From UBA1952 sp965246905 (GTDB lineage: Bacteria > Bacteroidota > Bacteroidia > Chitinophagales > Chitinophagaceae), in contig CBDFFZ010000031.1 of assembly GCA_965246905.1 (NCBI GenBank), positions 1 to 64,000 of the forward strand: a stretch of 64,000 nt of DNA, given 5' to 3'. The translations under genes were made by a program, and so were the position numbers. This document shows, piece after piece, positions 46,734 through 55,597 of this stretch (within the stretch, counting starts at the first letter, position 1; the number at the start of each line of letters is the position of its first letter). The notes beneath the pieces are model-generated. The model searched no databases, was not told the origin of the DNA, and saw nothing but the letters and a program-made list of their open reading frames with translations.

Positions 46734-48029
46734 TTAAATACTCCGGCTATTAAAATGCTGATACAACATGCTGCTGCCCCATAATGTCAGCGCAAGCAGG
46801 TTGAGCACAATTACATGTTTTGCAATATTTATCACGCCGCCATCGCGCAGCATGATTTCATTCACGCCATCGAGGCCCCAGTACAGAGGCGACGCCAGGG
46901 CAATCTTTTGCATCAATGGTGGGAGAATATCCTTCGGTACGAGTATGCCGCCAATTGCAGCAAGAATGACAATGGAGATGGCCCCGAAAGGCAAAGCCTG
47001 GTTGGTTGTTTTAAAAAAAGTGCCGATAAAATACCCGTAGGATGTAGCCGCAAAACCTGTGGAAAGAACAATAGGGATCAACGCTACCGGGTTGGCACCA
47101 AGATTTAGCGGTGATAGGCCAAGTAGCGGCAATATCCAAATGCCGATGCAGCACATGGCTACGAATTGAAAGAAACAGATAATTGTGTTGAAAAGGATTT
47201 TACCCATGGCCACGCCTGCCTGCGCATGAGGAATCAGTTTCAGTCGCAATGCGCTTCCTTCCACGCGCTCGCCGATCATGTGGCCGGATAGTGGAACAAC
47301 GATGAAAAACATACCAAAAATAGCCCAGGCAGGCACATTATGCTGTACAGAGCTTATACGGGCAAGCGATTTATTATTATTACCACCTAAAATTTCTTCC
47401 TTAATGGTGATACCCGAAAAAAGCGTTTGCAACTCTTGATTATTTGCTGTATCCTCTTTTGCGCCACTGAGCTTTGCAATGCGCTGGAGCAGCACATTGG
47501 TGGATGCTGCTGTTATAAATTTATCCAGCGCAAACGAGATCGCTGTGCGAAAAGCAGGCTTAGCAACTGGGTCAAAGTAAAGGCCTATATAAATATTATC
47601 TCTATGCGCTCGTGCCGGGAGTTGGCCTATACTTAGTTTTTCAGCAAGCGTGTTGGCTATAATATTTGCCGAGTTTACAGCTTCTGCTGTTGTGCCTTTC
47701 GGGATGATTATGCCCACTCTATACTTGCCATTTTGAAGTAATGATTTAAGCATAAAGTCATCAATATGCCTGCCATCCACATTTTCTAATATCCTGAAAC
47801 GCTTACTGCCCTGAAGTCCCGACTTGATTTCCTTTGCAAGCGCACCTCCATCATTGTCCACAAGTAGCAGATCAAATTTTATTTCCTGGTAATCGCGGAA
47901 AGGGGCATCTTGTACCAATGCCATCACTACAATTAATGCTGCCGGCATAATAAGCAATAGCAGCAAGCCGGATACATCACGTCGCAGCAAAAGCCATTCT
48001 TTTATTATTGTGGCAATGATTTTTTTCAT
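46734..48029 (-). CDS. ABC-2 type exporter permease
   Basis: A 431-aa permease of the ABC2_membrane_3 type: first helix at about 18-38 (SGLLLLLIMPAALIVVMALV), a large periplasmic domain (about 40-225) and five C-terminal helices (WAIFGMFFIVVPLSGHMIGER onward, ending with NLLALTLWGSSMLYQHF). It pairs with the ATPase gene at 48703, but a convergent gene (48234-48692) sits between them, so the two are transcribed in one direction with an insert between. Substrate unknown. Confidence 0.85.
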   Translation of the reverse strand: MKKIIATIIKEWLLLRRDVSGLLLLLIMPAALIVVMALVQDAPFRDYQEIKFDLLLVDNDGGALAKEIKSGLQGSKRFRILENVDGRHIDDFMLKSLLQNGKYRVGIIIPKGTTAEAVNSANIIANTLAEKLSIGQLPARAHRDNIYIGLYFDPVAKPAFRTAISFALDKFITAASTNVLLQRIAKLSGAKEDTANNQELQTLFSGITIKEEILGGNNNKSLARISSVQHNVPAWAIFGMFFIVVPLSGHMIGERVEGSALRLKLIPHAQAGVAMGKILFNTIICFFQFVAMCCIGIWILPLLGLSPLNLGANPVALIPIVLSTGFAATSYGYFIGTFFKTTNQALPFGAISIVILAAIGGILVPKDILPPLMQKIALASPLYWGLDGVNEIMLRDGGVINIAKHVIVLNLLALTLWGSSMLYQHFNSRSI

Positions 48030-48233
48030 TAATAAATTTGGAGTTGGGGCCGGCGGCGCAAATTACTTAAATATAACTCAGGCAAGTGCGTGCAAAATAT
48101 CACAACGAAAGGTAAAATGGATCCGGCTGCAATAACTACCATAATATTAGATTATAATTATTCGATATGCCGAATAACAGATCGTATATTGATACTTTAC
48201 AAAAAAATCTGCTTTAGGGCAGTATTATTTATT

Positions 48234-48692
48234 ATGATATCATTAGAATTGAAAGTGGCAGCATGCCAGCAGTGCCATAAATTTATCTCTGGAAAAATTA
48301 TGCTGCTTAAAACCCAGCTTGAAGATATCCGGGACAGCATTATGCTTGATACCAAAAGTACTGCTGGAGATAAGCATGAAACGGGTAGGGCGCACTTGCA
48401 GATTGCACAGGAACAGGTAAACAGGCAGTTAGCAGATGCATTGAGCCAGCAATCAAAGCTAAAGCTATTGGATACCAATGCTCAATCAAAAATAATTACT
48501 AATGGCAGTATTATCGAGACATCTGCGGGAATATATTTTCTAAGCATTGCAGCCGGGAAATTGTCTGTCGATAATTCAATTATTACTGCATTGTCTGCAC
48601 AATCGCCATTAGGAGCACAGCTAAAGGGGCGGAAAGCCGGCGAAATTGCAACTTTAAATGGAAAAGAAATCTGGATAGAGAATTTTTTATAG
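48234..48692 (+). CDS. GreA/GreB-like protein (C-terminal FKBP-like fold)
   Basis: A 152-aa protein from ATG 48234 (MISLELKVAACQQCHKFISGK), matching the usual start of this Bacteroidota family; the frame opens at 48090 but the added part is low quality. A predicted coiled coil (about 20-90: LEDIRDSI, TKSTAGDKHETGRAHLQIAQEQ) is followed by a GreA-type C-terminal domain (YFLSIAAGKLSVD, ALSAQSPLGAQLKGRKAGEIATLNGKEIWI). It might affect transcript elongation by binding the RNA polymerase secondary channel. It lies between the ABC ATPase and permease genes in opposite direction. Confidence 0.72.
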   Translation: MISLELKVAACQQCHKFISGKIMLLKTQLEDIRDSIMLDTKSTAGDKHETGRAHLQIAQEQVNRQLADALSQQSKLKLLDTNAQSKIITNGSIIETSAGIYFLSIAAGKLSVDNSIITALSAQSPLGAQLKGRKAGEIATLNGKEIWIENFL

Positions 48693-48702
48693 CGACTGAT
48701 AA

Positions 48703-49449
48703 TCAATCTCTAACAGAATGCCCGGTATAATGTAAGAATACGTCTTCCAACCGATGACAATCAGGCGTTTGAGCTATCATTGCTGCAGGTGGGCCATTGG
48801 TTACATATTTACCTTCATCTACAATTACCACATCATCACAAAGCTGCTCGGCTTCTTCTAGATGATGCGAAGTATAAAGAATGGTTTTGCCCTGCGCACG
48901 ATAATCGTGCAGGAAAGAAAGAATCATGGCCCGGCTTTGCACATCCACACCTGCCGTAGGTTCATCGAGAATAATCATTTGCGGCTCGTGGAGCATAGAA
49001 GCAATGATATTTGCGCGCCGCTTCATGCCACCGCTGTACTGGACAATACGTTTATCGCCATGCTTTTCCAGGCCCAGCCGCTCTAAAAGCAAGGCCGCAC
49101 GCTGCTTTATTAATCCATCTTTCAGTCCGTTGAGCCTGCCAATGTACATAAAATTCTCCCACCCCGTAAGATGCTGAAAGAGTGCGATTTGCTGTGGCAC
49201 AACACCAATCATCGCACGTATTTCTAATTTATCTTTTACACAATCCTTTCCAAAAATAACCGCCTTGCCTTCATCCGGTTTCACTAAGCCGCAAAGAATA
49301 TTGATACTTGTAGTTTTGCCTGCTCCATTTGGGCCGAGTAAGCCGGTAATGCTATTTTGTTGCGCAAAAAAGCTCAGTCCATCCAGCGCAGGCGCAAACG
49401 CACCCCTGTAACGCTTATGCAGATTGGTAATCTCTATGGCGAAGGGCAT
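48703..49449 (-). CDS. ABC transporter ATP-binding protein
   Basis: A 248-aa ATPase: Walker A GLLGPNGAGKTTSI (about 33-46), Q-loop VVPQQIALF, signature YSGGMKRR, Walker B MIILDEPTAG, H-loop YTSHHLEEAEQLCDDVVI. It belongs to the drug/lipid exporter DrrA/CcmA group and should drive the permease at 46734. Its stop is only 10 bases from the convergent GreA-like gene. Confidence 0.92.
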   Translation of the reverse strand: MPFAIEITNLHKRYRGAFAPALDGLSFFAQQNSITGLLGPNGAGKTTSINILCGLVKPDEGKAVIFGKDCVKDKLEIRAMIGVVPQQIALFQHLTGWENFMYIGRLNGLKDGLIKQRAALLLERLGLEKHGDKRIVQYSGGMKRRANIIASMLHEPQMIILDEPTAGVDVQSRAMILSFLHDYRAQGKTILYTSHHLEEAEQLCDDVVIVDEGKYVTNGPPAAMIAQTPDCHRLEDVFLHYTGHSVRD

Positions 49450-49480
49450 TTATTCTTTGATAAAGTTGGGTAATCTTTGA

Positions 49481-50518
49481 TTAACGCATATAGCTCAGGT
49501 CCTTGATGAGTGCCTCCGGCAACTTTGGCAACTGCTTGCGGGGCATCAGGAAAGAAGTAAATTCTGCGAGCTCGCGAAAAATATAGTGGCTGTTAGCTGC
49601 TTTTTGCAGGTAATCTGCTCCGGTACTGCCGCCTGTACCTACGCGCTTTCCTATAGTACGCTGCACCATGTGTATATGACGGTGGCGCCACATAGATAAG
49701 TTTTCATCTACCGCGAGGAGCAGGCTCAACAACTCATAGGGCAACTGTAGCAAAGGATAATCTCTGTAAAGCATGATAAAAAGTGCATGGCGGGACGCAT
49801 CGATGCTTAGCTTTCGACCGGTAGCATATTCCGTGCCGCTTAAAAAAATTGAATCAAATGCTTCCAGATTCGCGCTTTCTCCGGGCTGCAGGCTATTAGC
49901 ATAAGCCAGGCGGTATTCCTTCCAGAACGCATCATCGCTAAGCTCTGCCCAATATTGCTTTTCTTTAATAAATGGCATTCGCTCCAGCCAACTATTGATT
50001 AGGGTAAGCAGTGATTGCTGTGATTCTGCCTTTTTCACCCGGTCAATATCATCCTGCGTAAGCTGCGATAGATAATAATTTTGCCCATGGCGGTCGTCAT
50101 AGCTTAGGCCAAGCGCCGCTTCGATCATCTTGAACTGAATACTCTGAAAACCACTGGCCGGCCGGAGGAGATCACGAAAATCCAGGAAATCGAGTGGCGT
50201 CATCGTTTCCATTACGGTCATCTGCATTACCGCGATTTCCAGGATGGAGCAGATGCGCTTGAGGCGATGAACGCTGTTATATATATCAGGGGAGCTATTT
50301 GCTATATTATCCTGTTGAAAAATAGCACGGATTATATCCAATTCGTGCAATATCTGTTTGAACCAGAGTTCATAAGCCTGGTGGATGATGATAAAAAGCA
50401 TCTCATCATCTGCTTTCAGATTTTCCTTGCTGCTTTCCGGTAGCTGTGCATTTAGTATTTTATCGAGCTGAAGATATTGACTGTAATATACCGGCTGGCG
50501 CTGCTTTTTATCTTCCAT
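49481..50518 (-). CDS. tryptophan 2,3-dioxygenase family protein
   Basis: A 345-aa heme enzyme from ATG 50518 (MEDKKQRQPVYYSQYLQLDKIL); the longer frame to 50719 overlaps the promoter area. DEMLFIIIHQAYELWFKQILHELD, MTPLDFLDFRDLLRPASGFQS and WRHRHIHMVQRTIGKRVGTGGSTGADYLQ are hallmark TDO motifs, with the proximal heme His in the last. It would open the indole ring of tryptophan in the kynurenine path. Divergent from the gene at 50621. Confidence 0.9.
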   Translation of the reverse strand: MEDKKQRQPVYYSQYLQLDKILNAQLPESSKENLKADDEMLFIIIHQAYELWFKQILHELDIIRAIFQQDNIANSSPDIYNSVHRLKRICSILEIAVMQMTVMETMTPLDFLDFRDLLRPASGFQSIQFKMIEAALGLSYDDRHGQNYYLSQLTQDDIDRVKKAESQQSLLTLINSWLERMPFIKEKQYWAELSDDAFWKEYRLAYANSLQPGESANLEAFDSIFLSGTEYATGRKLSIDASRHALFIMLYRDYPLLQLPYELLSLLLAVDENLSMWRHRHIHMVQRTIGKRVGTGGSTGADYLQKAANSHYIFRELAEFTSFLMPRKQLPKLPEALIKDLSYMR

Positions 50519-50620
50519 GCGGTAAATATAAGCATTGAAAACACAAGACAAAGCCATACATTTTTTGGGAAATGATAGCAGGCAGGGATACTTTTGCTGC
50601 GCCCAACACAACGAATCACT

Positions 50621-51121
50621 ATGAAAGACATACACGTAAACAGTCAGATAAAAAAGGACGAAATAAGAAATTTGCTTGCCGGTAATGAACTGGAAGAAGC
50701 CTTTACCATTGCCACGCAACCATTACATGAGGCACTGCATGAATATCAATCATTTGATATGCTTGAGCAACTAAATGTAAGCGAAAGGGTAGCACTGGCA
50801 TTCGATTATATACAGTCGCAGGTGGCGCAAGGAGGATTTATACAGCTTATTCAAAACGGCTATACTACATTGTTGCTTACAGTGATAGAAGGATTGCAGG
50901 AGATGAAGTTGGGCGATGCGATGGCAATGGTACTGGACGATGTGCTGAAGGTGTATGTGCTGAATGTAGAAATATTATCTAAAGAGATGAGCGTAGAAGC
51001 GTTTGCAAAGCTTTACAGTGAATTCACAGAATTTGAATTGCTGGAAGAACGGTTTAATGCGCTGCGGAAAGAAATAATGCGAATTATTATTGATCGTTTA
51101 CTTATAACGGAAAATCAATAA
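50621..51121 (+). CDS. small DMP19-like protein
   Basis: A 166-aa protein from ATG 50621 (MKDIHVNSQIKKDEIRN). The segment LAFDYIQSQVAQGGFIQLIQNGYTTLLL resembles the NGGFxQFFxN core of the DMP19/DUF4375 family, a helical domain found in DNA-mimic and immunity-type proteins. The rest is helical and acidic. Function in this cell is unknown. It is divergent from the tryptophan dioxygenase gene. Confidence 0.6.
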   Translation: MKDIHVNSQIKKDEIRNLLAGNELEEAFTIATQPLHEALHEYQSFDMLEQLNVSERVALAFDYIQSQVAQGGFIQLIQNGYTTLLLTVIEGLQEMKLGDAMAMVLDDVLKVYVLNVEILSKEMSVEAFAKLYSEFTEFELLEERFNALRKEIMRIIIDRLLITENQ

Positions 51122-51394
51122 AAGGGTGGTTGGCATCTGCATGACGGGATAAGTATAAGCCTGTCCATTCGAATTCCCGTCATCCCGAACTTGTTTTGGG
51201 AACTATTGGGCATACGCCAGCCCGTATTGCGGTGCTGGGTTCAGCAGGAAACAATTTATTTAATTCCCGTCCAGAATGCCGGATTGCGCTGCCATGCATC
51301 CCTCAGCAAATAAGTTAGTACGTTACTGATTCAATGTCCAACTGAGACACTGCCTATTTTTTACGCAGCGCCTGCGTGAATCACGCTTCCAATG
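51122..51394. other. gene-free stretch with known-type intergenic repeats
   Basis: No gene is seen. It holds cccgtcatcccgaacttg, a widespread intergenic repeat core, and at 51330-51354 a 25-base motif (core aactgagacactgc) that recurs at 61035-61060 on the other side of the prophage. Confidence 0.5.
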
Positions 51395-51402
51395 TATATT
51401 TG
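51395..51402 (+). promoter_or_regulatory. promoter box TATATTTG of the ABC-F gene
   Basis: TATATTTG fits TAnnTTTG and lies 47 bases before ATG 51449. Because it lies at the edge of the longer open frame (from 51392), it supports the later start. Confidence 0.5.
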
Positions 51403-51448
51403 CGCTTTAGCAACTTTTCAGGTTGCCTTTCAAAATTATTTACTTTTA

Positions 51449-53080
51449 ATGTTAGCAGTACAGAATTTATCGCTTCGCTATGGCAAGCGTGTTTTATTTG
51501 AGGATGTAAATGCCCGGTTTGTCGAGGGCAATTGCTATGGTATTATCGGAGCGAACGGAGCAGGTAAATCCACTTTCCTTAAAATACTTTCCGGCGAAAT
51601 TGAGCCGACAACAGGCAAAGTAGAAATTGGCAAAGATCAGCGTATGAGCGTGCTGAAGCAAAATCATTATGAATTTAATGATATGCCGGTGCTGGAAACG
51701 GTAATGCGCGGCAATACCAAGCTTTTTGATGTAATGCGGGCAAAAGATAAAATCTATGCAAAGGAAGATTTCTCGGAAGAGGATGGGCTGAAAGCTGGAG
51801 AGCTGGAAGGTATTTTTGCAGAAATGGATGGCTGGAATGCAGAAAGCGATGCTGCAACATTATTAAGTAATCTTGGTATAAAAGAAGAATTTCATTATAA
51901 GCTTATTAAAGATTTGGATGGCAATCAGCGGGTTAGGGTATTGCTGGCTCAGGCGCTTTTTGGCAATCCCGATATCCTGCTACTTGATGAGCCTACCAAT
52001 GATCTTGATCTTGAAACCATTGCCTGGCTGGAAAATTTCCTTGCGGATTATGAAAAAATCGTATTGGTAGTATCGCACGATCGCCACTTTCTCGATACCG
52101 TCTGTACGCATGTTGCCGACATAGATTTTGGGAAAATCTCGATATTTACAGGTAATTATTCCTTCTGGTATGAGAGTTCACAGTTACTATTAAAGCAGCG
52201 AACCGATTCTAATAAGAAATCAGAAGATAAAATTGCCGAACTGAAAGAATTTATCGCGCGTTTTTCTGCAAATGCCTCAAAATCAAAGCAGGCAACGAGC
52301 AGGAAAAAAGCATTGGATAAAATTAAGCTTGAAGATATGACCGCCTCTACGCGGAAGTATCCTGCAATTTTATTTAATAACCAGGTTCGCGATGCGGGCG
52401 ACCAGATTATTGAAATAAAGGGACTGGGAAAAGTATCAAACGGCGAGACGCTCTTTAAGAATATTTCTTTTGATCTTAAACGCGGCCAAAAAGTTGCAAT
52501 AATTTCGGATAATTCACTTGCTACCAATGCATTTTACAGCATCTTATCGGGGGAGGATACTGATTTTGAGGGCAGCTTTAAATGGGGTGTCACGATCACT
52601 ACGACTTATCTGCCCAATGATAATTCGATCTATTTTGCCAATGATGATCTTAACCTCATTGATTGGCTGCGCCAGTATTCAGAAGAAAAAGATGAAACAT
52701 TTATACGCGGCTTTTTAGGCAGGATGCTTTTTAGCGGCGAAGAAACATTGAAAAAATGTACAGTGCTGAGTGGAGGAGAGAAGATGCGCTGCATGATGAG
52801 CCGGATGATGATGCTTAAAGGTAATGTGTTGATGATGGATGAGCCAACTAACCACCTGGATCTGGAAAGCATTACAGCGCTCAATAATGGTATGAAGGAT
52901 TTTAAGGGAACTATTCTGTTTACAACCCGCGACCACGAACTTGCACAAACCGTAGCCGATAGGGTGATAGAGATTACGCCGAATGGTCTCATAGACCGGG
53001 AAATGGCTTTCGATGAATATCGTGGAAATGACCGCGTGAAGGCGATTAAGGCGGATATGTATGGCATTGCTATTGTATAG
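51449..53080 (+). CDS. ABC-F family ATPase (translation factor type)
   Basis: A 543-aa protein from ATG 51449 (MLAVQNLSLRYGKRVLFEDV) with two ATPase domains and no membrane segment. Domain 1: Walker A GIIGANGAGKST, Walker B DILLLDEPTNDLDLET. A linker (about 240-300) rich in charged residues is the P-site tRNA interaction motif. Domain 2: an atypical Walker A (VAIISDNSLATNAFY), signature LSGGEKMRC, Walker B MMDEPTNHLDLE. The weak second Walker A and the first-domain signature (DGNQRVR in place of SGGxR) are as seen in the YbiT-like ABC-F group. It acts on ribosomes. Confidence 0.88.
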   Translation: MLAVQNLSLRYGKRVLFEDVNARFVEGNCYGIIGANGAGKSTFLKILSGEIEPTTGKVEIGKDQRMSVLKQNHYEFNDMPVLETVMRGNTKLFDVMRAKDKIYAKEDFSEEDGLKAGELEGIFAEMDGWNAESDAATLLSNLGIKEEFHYKLIKDLDGNQRVRVLLAQALFGNPDILLLDEPTNDLDLETIAWLENFLADYEKIVLVVSHDRHFLDTVCTHVADIDFGKISIFTGNYSFWYESSQLLLKQRTDSNKKSEDKIAELKEFIARFSANASKSKQATSRKKALDKIKLEDMTASTRKYPAILFNNQVRDAGDQIIEIKGLGKVSNGETLFKNISFDLKRGQKVAIISDNSLATNAFYSILSGEDTDFEGSFKWGVTITTTYLPNDNSIYFANDDLNLIDWLRQYSEEKDETFIRGFLGRMLFSGEETLKKCTVLSGGEKMRCMMSRMMMLKGNVLMMDEPTNHLDLESITALNNGMKDFKGTILFTTRDHELAQTVADRVIEITPNGLIDREMAFDEYRGNDRVKAIKADMYGIAIV

Positions 53081-53095
53081 AAATTTGATAGTTAC

Positions 53096-53138
53096 AGAAC
53101 AATCCGCTTCCTTATTAGGAGCGGATTGTTTTTTTGAT
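53096..53138 (+). terminator. Rho-independent terminator of the ABC-F gene
   Basis: A long stem with ACAATCCGCT pairing to AGCGGATTGT around cttattagg, followed by seven T. It marks the last chromosomal feature before dif. Confidence 0.88.
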
Positions 53139-53165
53139 AGAAAGAAGGAAGATATTAAAAAACCT

Positions 53166-53193
53166 ATTTAACATAATGTAAATTATAGAACGG
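53166..53193. other. dif: chromosomal dif site / left attachment site (attL) of the prophage
   Basis: ATTTAACATAA (53166-53176) is identical to the inverse of the E. coli XerD arm of dif. It is followed by a 6-base centre TGTAAA (53177-53182) and the XerC arm TTATAGAACGG (53183-53193), giving the exact 11-6-11 layout of a XerCD site. The part from the centre to the first nine bases of the XerC arm (15 bp) is repeated at 60898-60912. Confidence 0.9.
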
Positions 53194-53290
53194 ACGAAAG
53201 GAAAGTATTTATAGTAAACATTCTAAAGTACCTATTGTATATTAAACGCCGATAATAACCCACATAATAACAATAAGTTATACAGGCACC

Positions 53291-53491
53291 ATGACCAAAA
53301 CAGACAAGCGAATTCTAACGCAAAAACTAACAATTATGCTTACAGAAAGCTACGCCACCCACAGACACATCACAGACAGTGCTGGATTTCCCCGGTATCT
53401 CTATAATTCGCGAACCCTTAATGAAGTTTTGCGTCCTGTCAATAAGAAAATAAAATCTATAGAGCACTTGTTAACGCTACTGGAAAAATGA
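53291..53491 (+). CDS. small basic phage protein, first gene of the prophage
   Basis: A 66-aa protein (MTKTDKRILTQKLTIMLTES) predicted mostly helical and basic, with NSRTLNEVLRPVNKKIKSIEHLLTLLEK at the end. It starts 98 bases inside attL after an AT-rich segment that could hold the early promoter. No family recognised; a regulatory DNA-binding role would fit its place but is not shown. Confidence 0.55.
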   Translation: MTKTDKRILTQKLTIMLTESYATHRHITDSAGFPRYLYNSRTLNEVLRPVNKKIKSIEHLLTLLEK

Positions 53492-53498
53492 TTGTCAT

Positions 53499-53696
53499 AT
53501 GGTTAATAAATCACCCGCTAAGAAAGCAACTCACCGCGCTAAGTGTAGCAAATGCCATAGAAAAATAATGGTGTCTAAAATGACTATACACCCGCCAATA
53601 TGGACTGGCAATAACAAACGGCATTACTGGTATACCTGTAATAGATGCTCAGGAAGGAAGGACAATTTCAAAACAAAGAAAATATTCCTTGCATAA
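53499..53696 (+). CDS. zinc-ribbon-like small phage protein
   Basis: A 65-aa basic protein with CSKC near residues 16-19 and CNRC near 48-51, spaced like a zinc ribbon, and three Trp/Tyr-rich segments between. It is 7 bases after the previous gene. Lys and Arg content suggests nucleic acid binding. No specific family recognised. Confidence 0.6.
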   Translation: MVNKSPAKKATHRAKCSKCHRKIMVSKMTIHPPIWTGNNKRHYWYTCNRCSGRKDNFKTKKIFLA

Positions 53697-54008
53697 ATAA
53701 AAAAGCCCGGCTTCTCACGGCCAAGCTTTATAAATATGTGGCCCTCTCACAGGCTGCAACATTTGTCACATTCTAAATCCAAAAAGAATGCTTTACAAAA
53801 ATAGTAAAGGCTGCGCATACAATAGCGCTACCCTTCAAAAATTCTTTAGTAGCAATTCCGCGAACTCTCCGCGAAAATATCCTTATGCATCTGTCCGGTA
53901 TGTGCATCGGCTCTGCGTGATTTTCTCGCCAAACATTGCGCCCTCTTTTTCAATCCTTTGCTACGATGCCCGTAACTGGCAAACATTGGGTTTAAAACTC
54001 TCTGTAAT
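53697..54008 (+). other. gap before rep, possible terminator and rep leader
   Basis: At 53699-53731 an imperfect stem (aaagcccggc with ggccaagcttt) may be a terminator for the two early genes. The remaining 270 bases hold only a doubtful 74-codon frame overlapping rep by ATGA, so a rep promoter or replication origin could lie here. Confidence 0.4.
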
Positions 54009-55295
54009 ATGAGCGTAATATCCTACGGCTCGAAACAGAGCAATATTCAAAAAATATTCTTCCGCAAACCGAAAGAGGGCTTCAAGTATAACTGCCCTCA
54101 CGCTTACAATACCTCCTTGCCCTACACGGTTAATCTTGACTGGCTTCAATTGGGTGTAAGCCTTGCTGATGGTGCTTCGGGCCTTGAACTTGGTGAAGAT
54201 TTTACACGCGGAAAATACCGCTATGTCTGTGCGGCTACCGGCACGCAGCACTATAAATACAGGTACGATATCTATAAGGGTAATGACCTGCACTATTCCC
54301 TCGAAGTCTGCCCCCGGAATAAAGGCGCAAAAGACGAATTAAATTCAATTCTTAAGCTGGAAAACTGGTTGCTTTATGCTGACTGGCATACGGAACTTAC
54401 CGCTTTCATCGCTACCAACATAAAAGAGGTTCTCCGCATATCCCGGGTTGATATCGCTGTGGACGGCGCAAACCATATCTACAACCTTATGTGCGATTAT
54501 ATGACCGGAAAATCGGACACCTACGGTGTGAAAATGCTTGGAAAGAGCAAGATAACCGCGCATGAAATCAACAGGTTAACGAGGCGGCCCAAAGGTTTCT
54601 CTATCGGTTCTAAAAAGGGTAATAAACAGATTGCGATATACAACAAAACTCAGGATATCGTACGCACGTCTAAGAACTATATCCGGGACTTTTGGGGCCT
54701 TAATGGCCTCGATATCACCGCTGAAAATTACCGCTTTGAAATGCGTGTAAAAAATAACTTTCTCCGGCAGCTATCCGGTGATATGCTACCTGCTGACTAT
54801 ACCCCGCTCTCTGTCCTTAACCTCTTAAAGGATACAGCATTTCAGCTTGACTTAGTACGAAAATCCTGTGATTCCTTTTTTGATTGGGTTTACATTGATG
54901 ATATAAACGCCACCCGCTGTACCCCGGTTAACCTGCTTGGGTTCCCTTCCTATGACTTTAAAAGAACTCCACTCGTGTACAATGGCACTGCCTATAAGGC
55001 TAAGATGCAAGTGCATAATACCTTCTTCCAGGTCGCAAAAGAAATCGTTGGCATTGAGGAAGGAATAGCCATAATCAGCAAGCAACTTGAAACCTATGAA
55101 TTGCACGACTGGTACACTAATCGTATGCATGACTTTGCAAAACGCTACCGGACGCAAACCCCTGACGCTCTTGAATCCCTTCTAAAATGTAGTTTGCCTA
55201 CCTCCCGTTCCTCTTTAAAAATAATTAAGGATAGAATGCGGGAAATATACTTCTCTCAAAATGCAAAGCAATTAAAATTAAAACACAAATCATGA
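54009..55295 (+). CDS. rolling-circle replication initiator, Rep_trans type
   Basis: A 428-aa protein, the largest of the element. NLDWLQLGVSLADG near residue 41 and VLRISRVDIAVDG near 140, then RFEMRVKNNFLRQL near 245, match the pattern of the phage replication initiation family (Rep_trans, as in CTXphi RstA and Bacteroidota mobile elements). A nicking Tyr cannot be assigned with certainty among several candidates (for example in NKQIAIYNKTQD). It would nick the double-stranded form at the plus origin. Its TGA overlaps the HTH gene start (ATGA). Confidence 0.8.
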   Translation: MSVISYGSKQSNIQKIFFRKPKEGFKYNCPHAYNTSLPYTVNLDWLQLGVSLADGASGLELGEDFTRGKYRYVCAATGTQHYKYRYDIYKGNDLHYSLEVCPRNKGAKDELNSILKLENWLLYADWHTELTAFIATNIKEVLRISRVDIAVDGANHIYNLMCDYMTGKSDTYGVKMLGKSKITAHEINRLTRRPKGFSIGSKKGNKQIAIYNKTQDIVRTSKNYIRDFWGLNGLDITAENYRFEMRVKNNFLRQLSGDMLPADYTPLSVLNLLKDTAFQLDLVRKSCDSFFDWVYIDDINATRCTPVNLLGFPSYDFKRTPLVYNGTAYKAKMQVHNTFFQVAKEIVGIEEGIAIISKQLETYELHDWYTNRMHDFAKRYRTQTPDALESLLKCSLPTSRSSLKIIKDRMREIYFSQNAKQLKLKHKS

Positions 55296-55468
55296 ACCGA
55301 ATTGTACGCACTAAGGATTACCAGCGCTTGTTTGACATCGCAGAATCAACCGCAAAAAAGTGGATTGCTAAAGACCGTAAATTTCTCAATATAAAGCGTC
55401 TTACGGCCCGGCATGTCGCAGACCGGTATGGCCTCGACATAACCGATATGGCCCCTGTACTGGTCTAA
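55292..55468 (+). CDS. 58-aa helix-turn-helix protein, excisionase-like
   Basis: ATG 55292 overlaps the rep stop by 4 bases and the frame closes at TAA 55466. The product MNRIVRTKDYQRLFDIAEST followed by AKKWIAKDRKFLNIKRLTARHV shows a helix-turn-helix of the MerR/Xis kind (a segment ending with W and basic residues, then a recognition helix). It is likely a small regulator controlling rep or late genes. Right after it come two 14-bp direct repeats that could be its operators. Confidence 0.65.
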   Translation: MNRIVRTKDYQRLFDIAESTAKKWIAKDRKFLNIKRLTARHVADRYGLDITDMAPVLV

Positions 55469-55512
55469 AACGTACCTAAACGAGCATAAAAGCACCACAA
55501 CGTACCTAAACG
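55469..55512. repeat. pair of 14-bp direct repeats before the capsid gene
   Basis: AACGTACCTAAACG occurs at 55469-55482 and 55499-55512, starting exactly 30 bases apart (about three helical turns, same face). This is the only long non-coding gap between HTH and capsid genes, so these are candidate operators or iterons. An inverted pair TTGCA..TGCAA follows near 55543. Confidence 0.6.
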
Positions 55513-55597
55513 TTCCCGCTGTTATTCCTCGCCGTTGCAATCTTGTGCAAGCAAAGGGAATTACCCCGGCGCATAAAACCTCTCACACTCTCACAAA

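Noticed and set aside
51122..51394. tRNA or small RNA gene
   Set aside because: No cloverleaf or T-loop motif could be found; only common intergenic repeats.
53788..54012. 74-codon frame overlapping rep by ATGA
   Set aside because: Composition (Ser, Asn, Cys scattered, no fold pattern) and poor start context make it doubtful, although the overlap is of the kind used by true phage genes here.
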